A stretch of 5,617 nucleotides of DNA from Candidatus Omnitrophica bacterium UBA1443 (GCA_002329545.1 DCTJ01000089.1:2396-8012), one strand, 5' to 3'. Counted from the stretch's first letter, positions 1 to 5,617 are shown. The notes: generated from the sequence alone by a model not told the origin. Made by a program: numbers and translations.

Positions 1-674
1 GTTTTCCGGTCATTGATTGCCTTTGGGACGATGGCATAAACGTTGGCGGGGAATTTCTCGTCTGGGAAATCGCGACCAGCATTGCCGGCGTTGTTCTGCG
101 GATCAATCCGTTCGACGAGCCCAATGTGAAGGAGTCGAAGGATATTACGGGGCGCATCCTTCAGAAAATACAGAAAAAGAAAGCTCTGCCGAAGCCGGCT
201 ATGTCGCTTAAAGCATCATCGGCGCGTCTTTCCACGGTTGAAAAAAATCTGCTTGGCAAGTTTTTTGGCAAGTTGAAACCCAATGGCTATCTGTCGTTGC
301 TTGCCTACATTGACCGGACGGTGGCTTCCAAAAAGGATTTACAGGCCATTCAGCGGCTTCTGGCGGCGGCATTGCGTGTGCCGGCTCTGTCAGGCTTTGG
401 TCCGCGTTATCTGCATTCGATCGGACAGCTCTATAAGGGCGGTCCCAGGAACGGGAGCTTCATCGAGTTTTACGTTCGCGACACAAAGGATTTGAAGATT
501 CCCGGTGAATGCTATGGATTCAGCCAGTTAAAGACGGCGCAGGCGATGGGGGACTACTTAGCGACGTCAAACAAGGGGCTTCCGGTGCTTGTGGTGGATC
601 TGGGACGTGATCCCAACAGGGGGCTTCGAACCTTTCGCTCGAAACTGGAGGCGTATCTGAAGTCTGCCGTGTGA
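1..674 (+). CDS. pgi: Glucose-6-phosphate isomerase, C-terminal part, of the transaldolase/isomerase fusion type (5' partial)
   Basis: Interconverts glucose 6-phosphate and fructose 6-phosphate in the cytoplasm. The frame is open from base 3 to the TGA at 672-674, so the gene begins left of the window; the internal GTG at 126 is a valine codon, not the start. The residues INPFDEPNVKESK (102-140) match Pgi signature 2, and the last lysine (138-140) falls at the catalytic-lysine position. The usual Q, G and E of that signature are replaced by E, N and K. About 178 residues follow this lysine, far more than in ordinary Pgi. They include FGPRYLHSIGQLYKGGP and PGECYGFSQLKTAQAMGD, which I recognise from the C-terminal domain of bifunctional transaldolase/glucose-6-phosphate isomerases. 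Whether the transaldolase half is present cannot be seen. A stand-alone Pgi with the same C-terminal extension is the alternative. No functional link to the next gene, 99 bases downstream, is apparent. Confidence 0.88.
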   Translation, partial: FPVIDCLWDDGINVGGEFLVWEIATSIAGVVLRINPFDEPNVKESKDITGRILQKIQKKKALPKPAMSLKASSARLSTVEKNLLGKFFGKLKPNGYLSLLAYIDRTVASKKDLQAIQRLLAAALRVPALSGFGPRYLHSIGQLYKGGPRNGSFIEFYVRDTKDLKIPGECYGFSQLKTAQAMGDYLATSNKGLPVLVVDLGRDPNRGLRTFRSKLEAYLKSAV

Positions 675-683
675 TTTCACGCG

Positions 684-708
684 TCGCGCCGGTTTCCTGA
701 AGGCGCGA
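684..708. other. Perfect 7-bp inverted repeat just after the isomerase gene
   Basis: TCGCGCC (684-690) and GGCGCGA (702-708) can form a GC-rich hairpin with an 11-base loop, 10 bases after the isomerase stop. It sits where a transcription terminator would be expected. The bases that follow are ATTAAAAAT, so there is no clear T-tract on either strand. Intrinsic termination is therefore only a possibility; RNA 3'-end protection is another. Confidence 0.35.
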
Positions 709-747
709 TTAAAAATAAGCTCAAGCAAAAGGCTAACAGGGCGAAAA

Positions 748-753
748 TATAGT
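748..753 (+). promoter_or_regulatory. Possible -10 element (TATAGT) ahead of the amidase gene
   Basis: TATAGT lies 20 bases before the amidase start in a locally AT-rich stretch. No recognisable -35 hexamer lies 16-18 bases upstream, so this is a weak promoter call based on one box. A Shine-Dalgarno-like AAAAGGA (755-761) follows it, but 12 bases from the ATG, which is longer than usual. Confidence 0.2.
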
Positions 754-773
754 CAAAAGGATTTAAACACGCC

Positions 774-1580
774 ATGTTTCAAAACCGAAAATCTCCGCTC
801 CACAATCTGAGGTTTCTTTTTTTCGCGGTTTTCCTGGGGACGGGTGTTTTTTTCTCAGGATGCGCCTCGACGCCTCCTCCGCCCCCAATGCCCAATTTTC
901 GTCCGGCAAGCGTCATGACGGTTAACCTGCCGGCTCCAACGACCGGCACCAAGCGTGACATCTACCATGTGGTCGGACCCTACGAGTCTCTTTGGCGGAT
1001 CGCGATAGTTTACGGGAAGGACATGGACTCGATCATGCGCGATAACCAGATTTCGGACGCGACTAAAATTAAAAAAGGGCAGAAGCTCCTGATCCGGAAC
1101 ACCTATGGGCCGCGTCCGAATATTCCGCTCTACCCCACAACGCGCTGGACGCATATCGTGATCCATCACACGGCCACCGATGTCGGGAACGCTTATACGA
1201 TCGATTCCGCGCACGTGAACCGCGGCTGGGAGCGGGGAATGGGATATGATTTTCTGATTGATAACGGAACTCACGGGAAAAGTTTAGGCCAAATTGAGGT
1301 GGGACCCCGATGGCTGAAGCAGATTGATGGCGCTCACGTTAAAGAGGCGGACTGGAATAAAAAGGCGATTGGCATCGCCCTGATGGGAAATTATAGTGAA
1401 AATCCCATGCCCGCGCCCATGATGGATAACCTTGTTTTTCTCGTGGCCACTCTCAAAAATTTCTACAGAATACCGGAGCAGAATATCGTTGGACACCGTG
1501 ATGTCCCGGGAGCGGCGACCGAGTGTCCCGGAAAGCTTTTCCCCTGGAACGAGTTTAAACGGCGGGTCCGGATGTATTGA
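774..1580 (+). CDS. LysM-domain lipoprotein N-acetylmuramoyl-L-alanine amidase (Amidase_2 family)
   Basis: A predicted membrane-anchored cell-wall hydrolase of 268 residues that cleaves the bond between N-acetylmuramic acid and L-alanine in peptidoglycan. Residues 1-30 form a lipoprotein signal (basic start, hydrophobic core at 12-27) ending in the lipobox FSGC with Cys30 as the lipidated residue. A proline-rich linker (PPPPPMP) follows. Residues about 62-108 are a LysM domain (YHVV, SLWRIAIVYG, IKKGQKLLI), which binds glycan chains. Residues about 123-262 are Amidase_2. By comparison with T7 lysozyme and PGRPs, the zinc ligands are His131 (IVIHHTA), His241 (GHRDVPG) and Cys251 (TECPG), with Tyr158 in GYDF as the catalytic tyrosine. 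All are present, so the enzyme should be active. The Lys of T7 lysozyme before the Cys is Thr249 here. The start has only a distant ribosome binding site, but no other start preserves the signal peptide. A role in peptidoglycan turnover or recycling is inferred. Confidence 0.93.
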   Translation: MFQNRKSPLHNLRFLFFAVFLGTGVFFSGCASTPPPPPMPNFRPASVMTVNLPAPTTGTKRDIYHVVGPYESLWRIAIVYGKDMDSIMRDNQISDATKIKKGQKLLIRNTYGPRPNIPLYPTTRWTHIVIHHTATDVGNAYTIDSAHVNRGWERGMGYDFLIDNGTHGKSLGQIEVGPRWLKQIDGAHVKEADWNKKAIGIALMGNYSENPMPAPMMDNLVFLVATLKNFYRIPEQNIVGHRDVPGAATECPGKLFPWNEFKRRVRMY

Positions 1581-1601
1581 TCGAAAATCGAAATTCCGGA
1601 C
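1566..1601. other. Inverted repeat spanning the amidase stop codon
   Basis: GTCCGGA (1566-1572) and TCCGGAC (1595-1601) are perfectly complementary. Between them lies a small nested stem, TCGA-AAA-TCGA (1581-1591). The structure overlaps the last codons and stop of the amidase gene. No T-tract follows, so a classical intrinsic terminator is not supported. It may only stabilise the transcript end, or be chance. Confidence 0.25.
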
Positions 1602-1815
1602 GAAGAAAATTATTTCACTCAACCAATCAGACGCGTATTCCTCGCTGACCTCCCACCCCCAGTCTTCCGAAATATCAGTAAAAAAAAGCGCGCGTGGTCA
1701 AGATTTAACTTTTTTTGCCGTAACATACAAGGTCCGAGGCTGGGAAGAAAATTTGATGGCAACATTGTTGAGATAACCTCGGATTTAAAAAAACAGTTAA
1801 ATCATTTCTAATCTA
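1602..1815. other. Non-coding intergenic stretch between amidase and KTSC genes
   Basis: I see no convincing gene here. A frame entering from within the amidase gene stays open to 1776, but its translation has no recognisable family features. The stretch has A and T runs (1680-1687 and 1709-1717) and a weak inverted repeat, TCCGAGG (1733-1739) with CCTCGGA (1777-1783), enclosing 37 bases. It probably carries the promoter of the KTSC gene, but I cannot point to a credible -35/-10 pair. Confidence 0.5.
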
Positions 1816-1816
1816 A

Positions 1817-1826
1817 AAGGTGGAGG
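1817..1826 (+). promoter_or_regulatory. Strong ribosome binding site of the KTSC gene
   Basis: AAGGTGGAGG ends 4 bases before the ATG at 1831. It contains two overlapping purine-rich matches to the 16S rRNA tail, giving the best Shine-Dalgarno in the window. It fixes the start of this small gene at 1831 rather than at the in-frame ATG at 1843. Confidence 0.7.
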
Positions 1827-1830
1827 GGCT

Positions 1831-2043
1831 ATGATCAACAACATGGTATTATCGACTGAAATCGAATGGATCGGATATGAGCATCGTCGAAGCATGTTGC
1901 AGGTGGAATTTATTGCCGGGCCGGTCTATCAATATGACAATGTCCCCGAGAAGATCTACTCTGATTTTTTGACGGCTCCGTCTCACGGAAGATTTTTCGA
2001 AAGTAACATCAAGGGAAAGTTTTCCTGTCGTAAAATACGCTAG
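1831..2043 (+). CDS. Small KTSC-domain protein
   Basis: A 70-residue protein consisting almost entirely of one KTSC domain. This short domain is named for its occurrence at the C-terminus of some lysyl-tRNA synthetases and also exists alone in many bacteria. The family pattern is visible throughout: IEWIGYEHRRSMLQVEF at residues 11-27, the central YxY motif as Tyr33-Gln-Tyr35 followed by DNVP, then SHGRFFESNIKGKFS near the end. The function of the family is not established; RNA binding has been proposed because of the tRNA-synthetase association. There is no signal peptide or membrane segment, so it is probably cytoplasmic. The length is normal for stand-alone members. It is followed after 35 bases by a doubtful small ORF and after 223 bases by the transporter. 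Nothing in the sequence ties it functionally to either. Confidence 0.85.
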   Translation: MINNMVLSTEIEWIGYEHRRSMLQVEFIAGPVYQYDNVPEKIYSDFLTAPSHGRFFESNIKGKFSCRKIR

Positions 2044-2078
2044 TTCACTGTTTTTATTTTTACTTGAGAGGTTGCGCG

Positions 2079-2171
2079 ATGTTTTTGGCGTTATTTCTGT
2101 TTATCCATCCGGTGAATCCGTCTCTTGCCCCGCGCTGGCCGGCCGTGGACACTCTCGTCATTCAAAGTTGA
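2079..2171 (+). CDS. Possible small ORF or leader peptide upstream of the transporter (30 residues)
   Basis: An ATG at 2079 is preceded at 7 bases by GAGAGG (2066-2071), a plausible ribosome binding site, and opens a 30-codon frame ending TGA at 2169-2171. The peptide starts MFLALFLFIHP and is rich in Leu, Phe and Pro, with no known family. It ends 95 bases before the transporter start. It could be a leader peptide, a tiny hydrophobic protein or chance. It does not resemble MetS, the small subunit that accompanies some NSS transporters, because it lacks a full membrane helix and basic tail. I regard it as more likely spurious than real. Confidence 0.22.
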   Translation: MFLALFLFIHPVNPSLAPRWPAVDTLVIQS

Positions 2172-2224
2172 GGATTGCCCCAACACGGAATCCTGAACGG
2201 CTCCCGTCCTCTCCTTGCAATTCG

Positions 2225-2251
2225 GGAAGGCTTACGTAGAATAGGCCTTTT
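2225..2251 (+). promoter_or_regulatory. Weak hairpin in the leader of the transporter gene
   Basis: GGAAGGC (2225-2231) can pair with GCCTTTT (2245-2251), with two G-U pairs and a 13-base loop, ending in four Ts. It lies just before the transporter's ribosome binding site (GGGAGG, 2258-2263, only 3 bases from the ATG, shorter than usual). It could be a weak terminator or a translational control structure, but the stem is short and may be chance. Confidence 0.2.
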
Positions 2252-2266
2252 GCGGATGGGAGGATT

Positions 2267-3847
2267 ATGACGCAATTCACGCATACCACGAAGTCGCGGG
2301 AGCGGTGGAGTACCCAGTTGGGATTGATCCTGGCTATGGCGGCGAACGCGGTTGGTCTCGGCAATTTTCTTCGTTTTCCCGTTCAATGCGCAAATCATGG
2401 CGGTGGAGCTTTTCTCATTCCTTACTTTATCGCGGTTATTCTTCTCGGACTTCCCCTCATGTGGATCGAGTGGGGAATCGGGCGTTTCGGAGGCAAGTAC
2501 GGGCATGGGACCACTCCGGGGATGTTTCACTACTTGTGGCGTCATCCCATCGCCAAGTACATCGGCGCGATCGGGATCGCGGTACCGTTTCTGCTGGTGA
2601 TCTACTACAACTACATTGTGTCCTGGACCTTGGCCTATAGCGTGTTTTCTTTCACGGGGAAGTACGCGGGGCTGACGAGTTTTGAGGGGATGTCGGAATT
2701 TCTCGCGGCCTATCAGGGAAAAGTCTCCAACGCTCATTTCCCGACGATTGCGACGGCGTTCCTTTTTTTTCTGCTGACGCATGGCATTATGATGTGGGTG
2801 GTTTCGCATGGGGTGACCCGGGGGATTGAACGACTGGTCCGGATTGCCTTGCCTCTCATCATTGTCTTTGGAGTGATCCTTGTGGTTCGGGTGCTGTTCA
2901 TTGGCACGCCGAATCCAGCCCACCCGGAAAACAACATCGCGAACGGGTTTGGTTTTCTCTGGAATCCGAATTTTTCAGTTTTGAAGGACAGTAAGGTCTG
3001 GCTGGCCGCCACAGGGCAGGTTTTTTTCACATTAAGCGTCGGTGTCGGGGCGATCCAGACTTACGCGAGCTATCTCAAACCCAAGGATGATGTTGTTCTC
3101 TCAAGTATCGCGACTTGCGCCACGAATGAGTTCTGTGAAGTTATTTTGGGGGCGTCGATCGCCATCCCGGTGACGTTTGCCTTTTTCGGTCTCGCTCAGA
3201 CGCGCTTGATCGCGGCAGGGGGGGCTTTTGATCTTGGTTTTTTCGCGATGCCGATTATTTTCCAGCAAATGTTCCTGGGGCAGTTTTTTGGGGCCATCTG
3301 GTTTTTTCTCCTGTTTCTTGCGGGGATTTCCTCGACGGTCGCCATGGTTCAGCCCGTCATGGCATTTTTGCAGGAGGAATTTCGAATGACGCGAAAATCC
3401 GCATCATGGGTGGTTAGCGTCATGGTTTTGTTTTTCTCGTTCCCCGTGATTTTTTTTCTTAAACATGGTTTTCTGAATGAGCTTGATTTCTGGGTGGGGA
3501 CTTTCGGGTTAGTGGTTTTTGCCATTATTGAGGTGCTGATTTTTCTCTGGGTGTTTGGCGAGCGAAGAGCCTGGAAAGAAATTAACTCGGGGTCGGAGAT
3601 CCATATACCGCGTGTCGTGATCCGAATTATAAAATATGTGACGCTGGCCTATCTGGTTGTTCTTTTGGTGTTCTGGTTTGCCCAGGACGGAATTTCTTTT
3701 TTGCTGATGAAAAATGTGCCGCGAGAAGATTTTCCTTACGTGTGGTTCGCGAGATTTATGATGCTGGCGGTGTCCGCGCTGATGATTTTTCTGGTGCACC
3801 TGGCGTGGCAACGTAAGCGTCGCATCCGGCAAAGAATGCCCGACTGA
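2267..3847 (+). CDS. LeuT-like sodium-dependent amino acid transporter (NSS/SNF family)
   Basis: A 526-residue inner-membrane symporter coupling Na+ entry to amino acid uptake; LeuT has about 519 residues. Twelve membrane segments are expected, with TM1 at about 15-37 and TM12 at about 491-513. Aligned from memory with Aquifex LeuT, the TM1 core NAVGLGNFLRFPVQ (27-40) is identical. Na1 ligands Ala28, Asn33, Thr255 and Asn287 are kept. Na2 has Val29, Ala352, Ser356, with Ser355 for Thr354 and Ala26 for Gly20. Extracellular gates Arg36-Asp407, Tyr114 and Phe254 are present, as are cytoplasmic gate residues Arg11, Trp14, Tyr269 and Glu370 (for Asp369). Glu291 matches LeuT Glu290, implying chloride-independent transport. 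Three pocket positions differ: Leu110 (Val104), Val260 (Phe259) and Met360 (Ile359), so the substrate need not be leucine. The second extracellular loop is about five residues shorter. The start at 2267 matches the LeuT N-terminus and follows GGGAGG. Confidence 0.95.
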   Translation: MTQFTHTTKSRERWSTQLGLILAMAANAVGLGNFLRFPVQCANHGGGAFLIPYFIAVILLGLPLMWIEWGIGRFGGKYGHGTTPGMFHYLWRHPIAKYIGAIGIAVPFLLVIYYNYIVSWTLAYSVFSFTGKYAGLTSFEGMSEFLAAYQGKVSNAHFPTIATAFLFFLLTHGIMMWVVSHGVTRGIERLVRIALPLIIVFGVILVVRVLFIGTPNPAHPENNIANGFGFLWNPNFSVLKDSKVWLAATGQVFFTLSVGVGAIQTYASYLKPKDDVVLSSIATCATNEFCEVILGASIAIPVTFAFFGLAQTRLIAAGGAFDLGFFAMPIIFQQMFLGQFFGAIWFFLLFLAGISSTVAMVQPVMAFLQEEFRMTRKSASWVVSVMVLFFSFPVIFFLKHGFLNELDFWVGTFGLVVFAIIEVLIFLWVFGERRAWKEINSGSEIHIPRVVIRIIKYVTLAYLVVLLVFWFAQDGISFLLMKNVPREDFPYVWFARFMMLAVSALMIFLVHLAWQRKRRIRQRMPD

Positions 3848-4101
3848 TTTTTTCACGCGTCTTCTGCCTTTCCGCAACGTAGATTTGAATCCCTGAATTT
3901 TCCGAAATGGTAGTCTTGTCTAATATCTATAGCAAAAAATAGCAAAATATATCATAAAGATATAATAAGCAAAAGATCTTAAAAGATATTATATGGACAT
4001 ACTTGAAATAACTTTATTATGATGGCATGCTTTAAGTAGATGAAAACAATCAAGATGTGAACATTAGATTAACTGATTTCCTTCGACTGTCTTGACGTGG
4101 A

Positions 4102-4119
4102 GGAGCGTTAAGGCGCTTC
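4102..4119. other. Short hairpin in the leader of the secreted-protein gene
   Basis: GGAGCG (4102-4107) can pair with CGCTTC (4114-4119), with one G-U pair, around the six-base loop TTAAGG. It lies about 38 bases before the ATG at 4157 and would bury part of a GGAGGAG sequence (4099-4105) that is too far from the start to serve as its ribosome binding site. Function unknown. Confidence 0.2.
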
Positions 4120-4120
4120 A

Positions 4121-4140
4121 AACTTTTAATAACTTTTAAC
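4121..4140. repeat. Tandem 10-base repeat AACTTTTAAT / AACTTTTAAC
   Basis: Two adjacent ten-base copies differ only at the last base. They lie 17 bases upstream of the start of the secreted-protein gene. The one-turn spacing would suit a factor binding twice on the same DNA face, but a simple slippage duplication is as likely. Confidence 0.5.
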
Positions 4141-4156
4141 TAAGACGGCATTTTTT

Positions 4157-5617
4157 ATGAGCGACAAAACTGTCAAAAACAAAAGTATCCGGTTTCGGAT
4201 TACTGCCGCTATAGTTCTGGTTTGTTTTATAACCACGAGCGTGTCGTCACCCGTGTCCGCGAATGCTTCGCCCGCAGGTTCCGCGGTTCTGCCTCCTGTG
4301 TCCCTTTCCGAGTTAACCATTCCGGATGAGCTGGGAACCATTGTGAGATCGGTTGGGGTACAAGATGGGGCGGCGGCTGATCCGGACAAAACCAATGTCC
4401 GAGATTCTTCCAGGCGAACCGTTATCCTGATACAAGACGCCCATGCCGTGAATGATGCGCAGGATAAAATTCAAAAAATAATCGCGCATCTGCAAACCCA
4501 TCACTATGCCGACATGCTCCTTGTGGAAGGGGCGCAAGGCCGTCTGGATCCCACGATACTCCGAAATTATCCCGATGAAAATGCAAAACAGAGAGTCGTC
4601 AGGGAATATCTCGAGCGGGCGGAACTTGCCGGCGTGGAATCTGCCGCCGTATTAAACGACACGCTTGGCCATTTCGAGGGAGCGGAAGACTGGGCCCTTT
4701 ATTCGGAAAACTTCAACGCCTATCACCGGGCGCAGGCGGAAAAAGAAAGTCTCCTGGACATCCTGTCGCGCCATGAGCGCAAGCTCGAAACGGAAAATAC
4801 CGGTCGAATTAATTCAGAGTTGCAGGATTTTCTTAAACGGTGGACGGGATTTCGGTCCGGCTCTGTTTCCTTTCTTGATTTCCTTATTTCCTTACAGGAG
4901 TTTTCAAATCTGGCGAAGGAGGAGGATGGATTCTCGGAGCTTAAAAGAATTTTGGACGCGCTGGGTTATGAGAAATCCAGCCAATCGGCCGAGCTCGAAC
5001 CCTCGGTGAAAAAAATGGCCTCCGAATTCAAAAGAAAATTTGCGAACGTGATGGATGTTCGCGACCAGGCGAACTTTTACATGCACTATCAGAAATTCCT
5101 GACGGGGCAATCGGGAGCGGGTGAAATGTTGACTTGTCTTCTACGGCTGGGACGGAAGTTGGGGAAGTCGCCCAAGCTCAGTCCGGAAATGCGTCGTCTT
5201 CTGGGGCACACGCAGACTCTGACCGGGATTAAGGGAAACAGACTGTTCGAGGATCTGAACCGGTTTCTCGGGATGGTTGCCATGAGCCTCGCCAAAAACT
5301 CTGATGACGTGAGCGCGATCAGGCGCTATGAAGAATTGTTCGTTCTTGAAGATCTTGTGAAACTGGAGTTGACCCACCACTCGTTATTCTCACTGATGAA
5401 ATCTGAGGCGCGCGGCGCGAAATTTGAAACGGATTCCCGAAGCTCCGATTTACGGACTTCCGACAAAACCGGGGTTCTGAATCTAGATGATTTTGATTTG
5501 GGATTTCTTTCGGATTTGGGATTGAGCGTTCCGGATTTTGAAAAAAAATTACAGCCGGCCCTTGATTTTTACCGGGCCGCCCTGGAACGTGACCGGGTAT
5601 TTTACGATCGCATTAAA
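4157..5617 (+). CDS. Large secreted protein of unknown function with a possible ChaN/TraB/TIKI/EreA-like fold (3' partial)
   Basis: The frame from ATG 4157 is open for 487 codons to the last base, so the C-terminus is missing; an in-frame stop at 4130-4132 bounds it upstream. Residues 1-37 form a Sec-type signal peptide: basic start, hydrophobic core at about 15-27, and likely cleavage after VSA (33-35) or ANA (35-37), placing the protein in the periplasm or outside. After a low-complexity stretch, residues 88-128 read as a strand with QDAH (His96), an amphipathic helix, then a strand with VEGA (Glu124). This strand-His/strand-Glu arrangement recalls ChaN, TraB/PrgY, TIKI and erythromycin-esterase-like proteins. 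GAEDWALYSENFNAY (175-189) and a long helical part follow, then a polar linker (about 425-455) and RAALERDRVF near the edge. I recall similar secreted proteins in Omnitrophota but know no assigned function. The ribosome binding site is weak (AAGACGG, 4142-4148). Confidence 0.82.
   Translation, partial: MSDKTVKNKSIRFRITAAIVLVCFITTSVSSPVSANASPAGSAVLPPVSLSELTIPDELGTIVRSVGVQDGAAADPDKTNVRDSSRRTVILIQDAHAVNDAQDKIQKIIAHLQTHHYADMLLVEGAQGRLDPTILRNYPDENAKQRVVREYLERAELAGVESAAVLNDTLGHFEGAEDWALYSENFNAYHRAQAEKESLLDILSRHERKLETENTGRINSELQDFLKRWTGFRSGSVSFLDFLISLQEFSNLAKEEDGFSELKRILDALGYEKSSQSAELEPSVKKMASEFKRKFANVMDVRDQANFYMHYQKFLTGQSGAGEMLTCLLRLGRKLGKSPKLSPEMRRLLGHTQTLTGIKGNRLFEDLNRFLGMVAMSLAKNSDDVSAIRRYEELFVLEDLVKLELTHHSLFSLMKSEARGAKFETDSRSSDLRTSDKTGVLNLDDFDLGFLSDLGLSVPDFEKKLQPALDFYRAALERDRVFYDRIK

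Larger units (their letters stand above)
3848..4156. other. Long AT-rich intergenic region with phased A-tracts
   Basis: This 309-base gap contains no gene I can support. From about 3915 to 4080 the composition is far more AT-rich than the flanking genes. Within it, AGCAAAA occurs at 3931, 3941 and 3968, and AAAAGAT at 3971 and 3981, so several A-tracts recur at about one helical turn. This is the sequence pattern of intrinsically bent DNA. AAGATCTT (3973-3980) is a perfect palindrome, and TATTAT (3987-3992) resembles a -10 box without a matching -35. The region most likely carries the promoter and control sites of the secreted-protein gene at 4157. No terminator for the transporter gene is evident. 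Confidence 0.5.

Noticed and set aside
126..674. A separate 182-residue protein starting at GTG 126
   Set aside because: The same frame is open back to base 3 and reads as continuous isomerase sequence (GGEFLVWE, INPFDEPNV), so GTG 126 is an internal valine.
855..1274. A 139-residue frame on the - strand
   Set aside because: It is antisense to the amidase gene across its lipobox and zinc-site coding sequence and has no recognisable domain.
1432..1776. A 114-residue + strand frame overlapping the amidase end
   Set aside because: It is out of frame with the amidase over its first half, lacks a credible ribosome binding site, and its unique part shows low-complexity residues only.
2162..2923. 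A 253-residue frame on the - strand
   Set aside because: It lies antisense to the well-supported transporter, is rich in Arg, Pro and His as expected from a complementary frame, and shows no family motif.
3915..3990. A CRISPR array from the recurring AGCAAAA words
   Set aside because: The repeated words are about seven bases, spaced 10-27 bases apart, with no long repeat or uniform spacers.
4151..4156. The T6 run as a terminator tail
   Set aside because: No stem directly precedes it, and it abuts the ATG at 4157; the nearest hairpin ends about 30 bases upstream.
4665..5009. A 114-residue + strand frame inside the last gene
   Set aside because: It is a shifted frame within the long open frame from 4157, which has a signal peptide and coherent amphipathic helices; this one is Arg/Lys/Ser rich without features.

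Overview
The window holds five supportable protein genes, all on the + strand. They are separated by gaps of about 100 to 310 bases, so they look like independent or loosely linked units rather than one operon. The two outer genes are cut by the window edges. The signs of a Gram-negative-type bacterium are a lipobox lipoprotein carrying a peptidoglycan amidase, and a Sec-type secreted protein. The bifunctional-type transaldolase/phosphoglucose isomerase C-terminus and the large secreted protein at the right end recall uncultivated PVC-group genomes such as Candidatus Omnitrophota. That taxonomic guess rests on recollection of family style and is only moderately supported. Coding base composition is mid-range, with one strikingly AT-rich intergenic segment around 3,915-4,080.

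Layout. Positions 1-674 are the C-terminal part of a glucose-6-phosphate isomerase of the transaldolase-fusion type. Positions 774-1580 encode a lipoprotein with a LysM domain followed by an Amidase_2 (N-acetylmuramoyl-L-alanine amidase) domain and a full set of zinc ligands. Positions 1581-1830 are non-coding with weak inverted repeats. Positions 1831-2043 encode a small stand-alone KTSC-domain protein with a strong ribosome binding site. Positions 2044-2266 contain a doubtful 30-residue ORF and a hairpin ahead of the next gene. Positions 2267-3847 encode a neurotransmitter:sodium symporter (NSS/SNF family) that can be aligned almost residue by residue with Aquifex LeuT. Positions 3848-4156 are a 309-base intergenic region with phased A-tracts. 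From 4157 a reading frame stays open to the last base (487 codons) and encodes the N-terminal part of a large secreted protein of unknown function.

How the genes relate. No single pathway links them. The isomerase is central carbon metabolism, the amidase acts on cell-wall peptidoglycan from a membrane anchor, and the transporter imports an amino acid with sodium. The two items most worth following are the open-ended secreted protein, whose N-terminal motif pair (QDAH, then VEGA) suggests a ChaN/TraB/TIKI/EreA-like fold, and the LeuT-like transporter, whose catalytic framework is intact while three substrate-pocket residues differ from LeuT.
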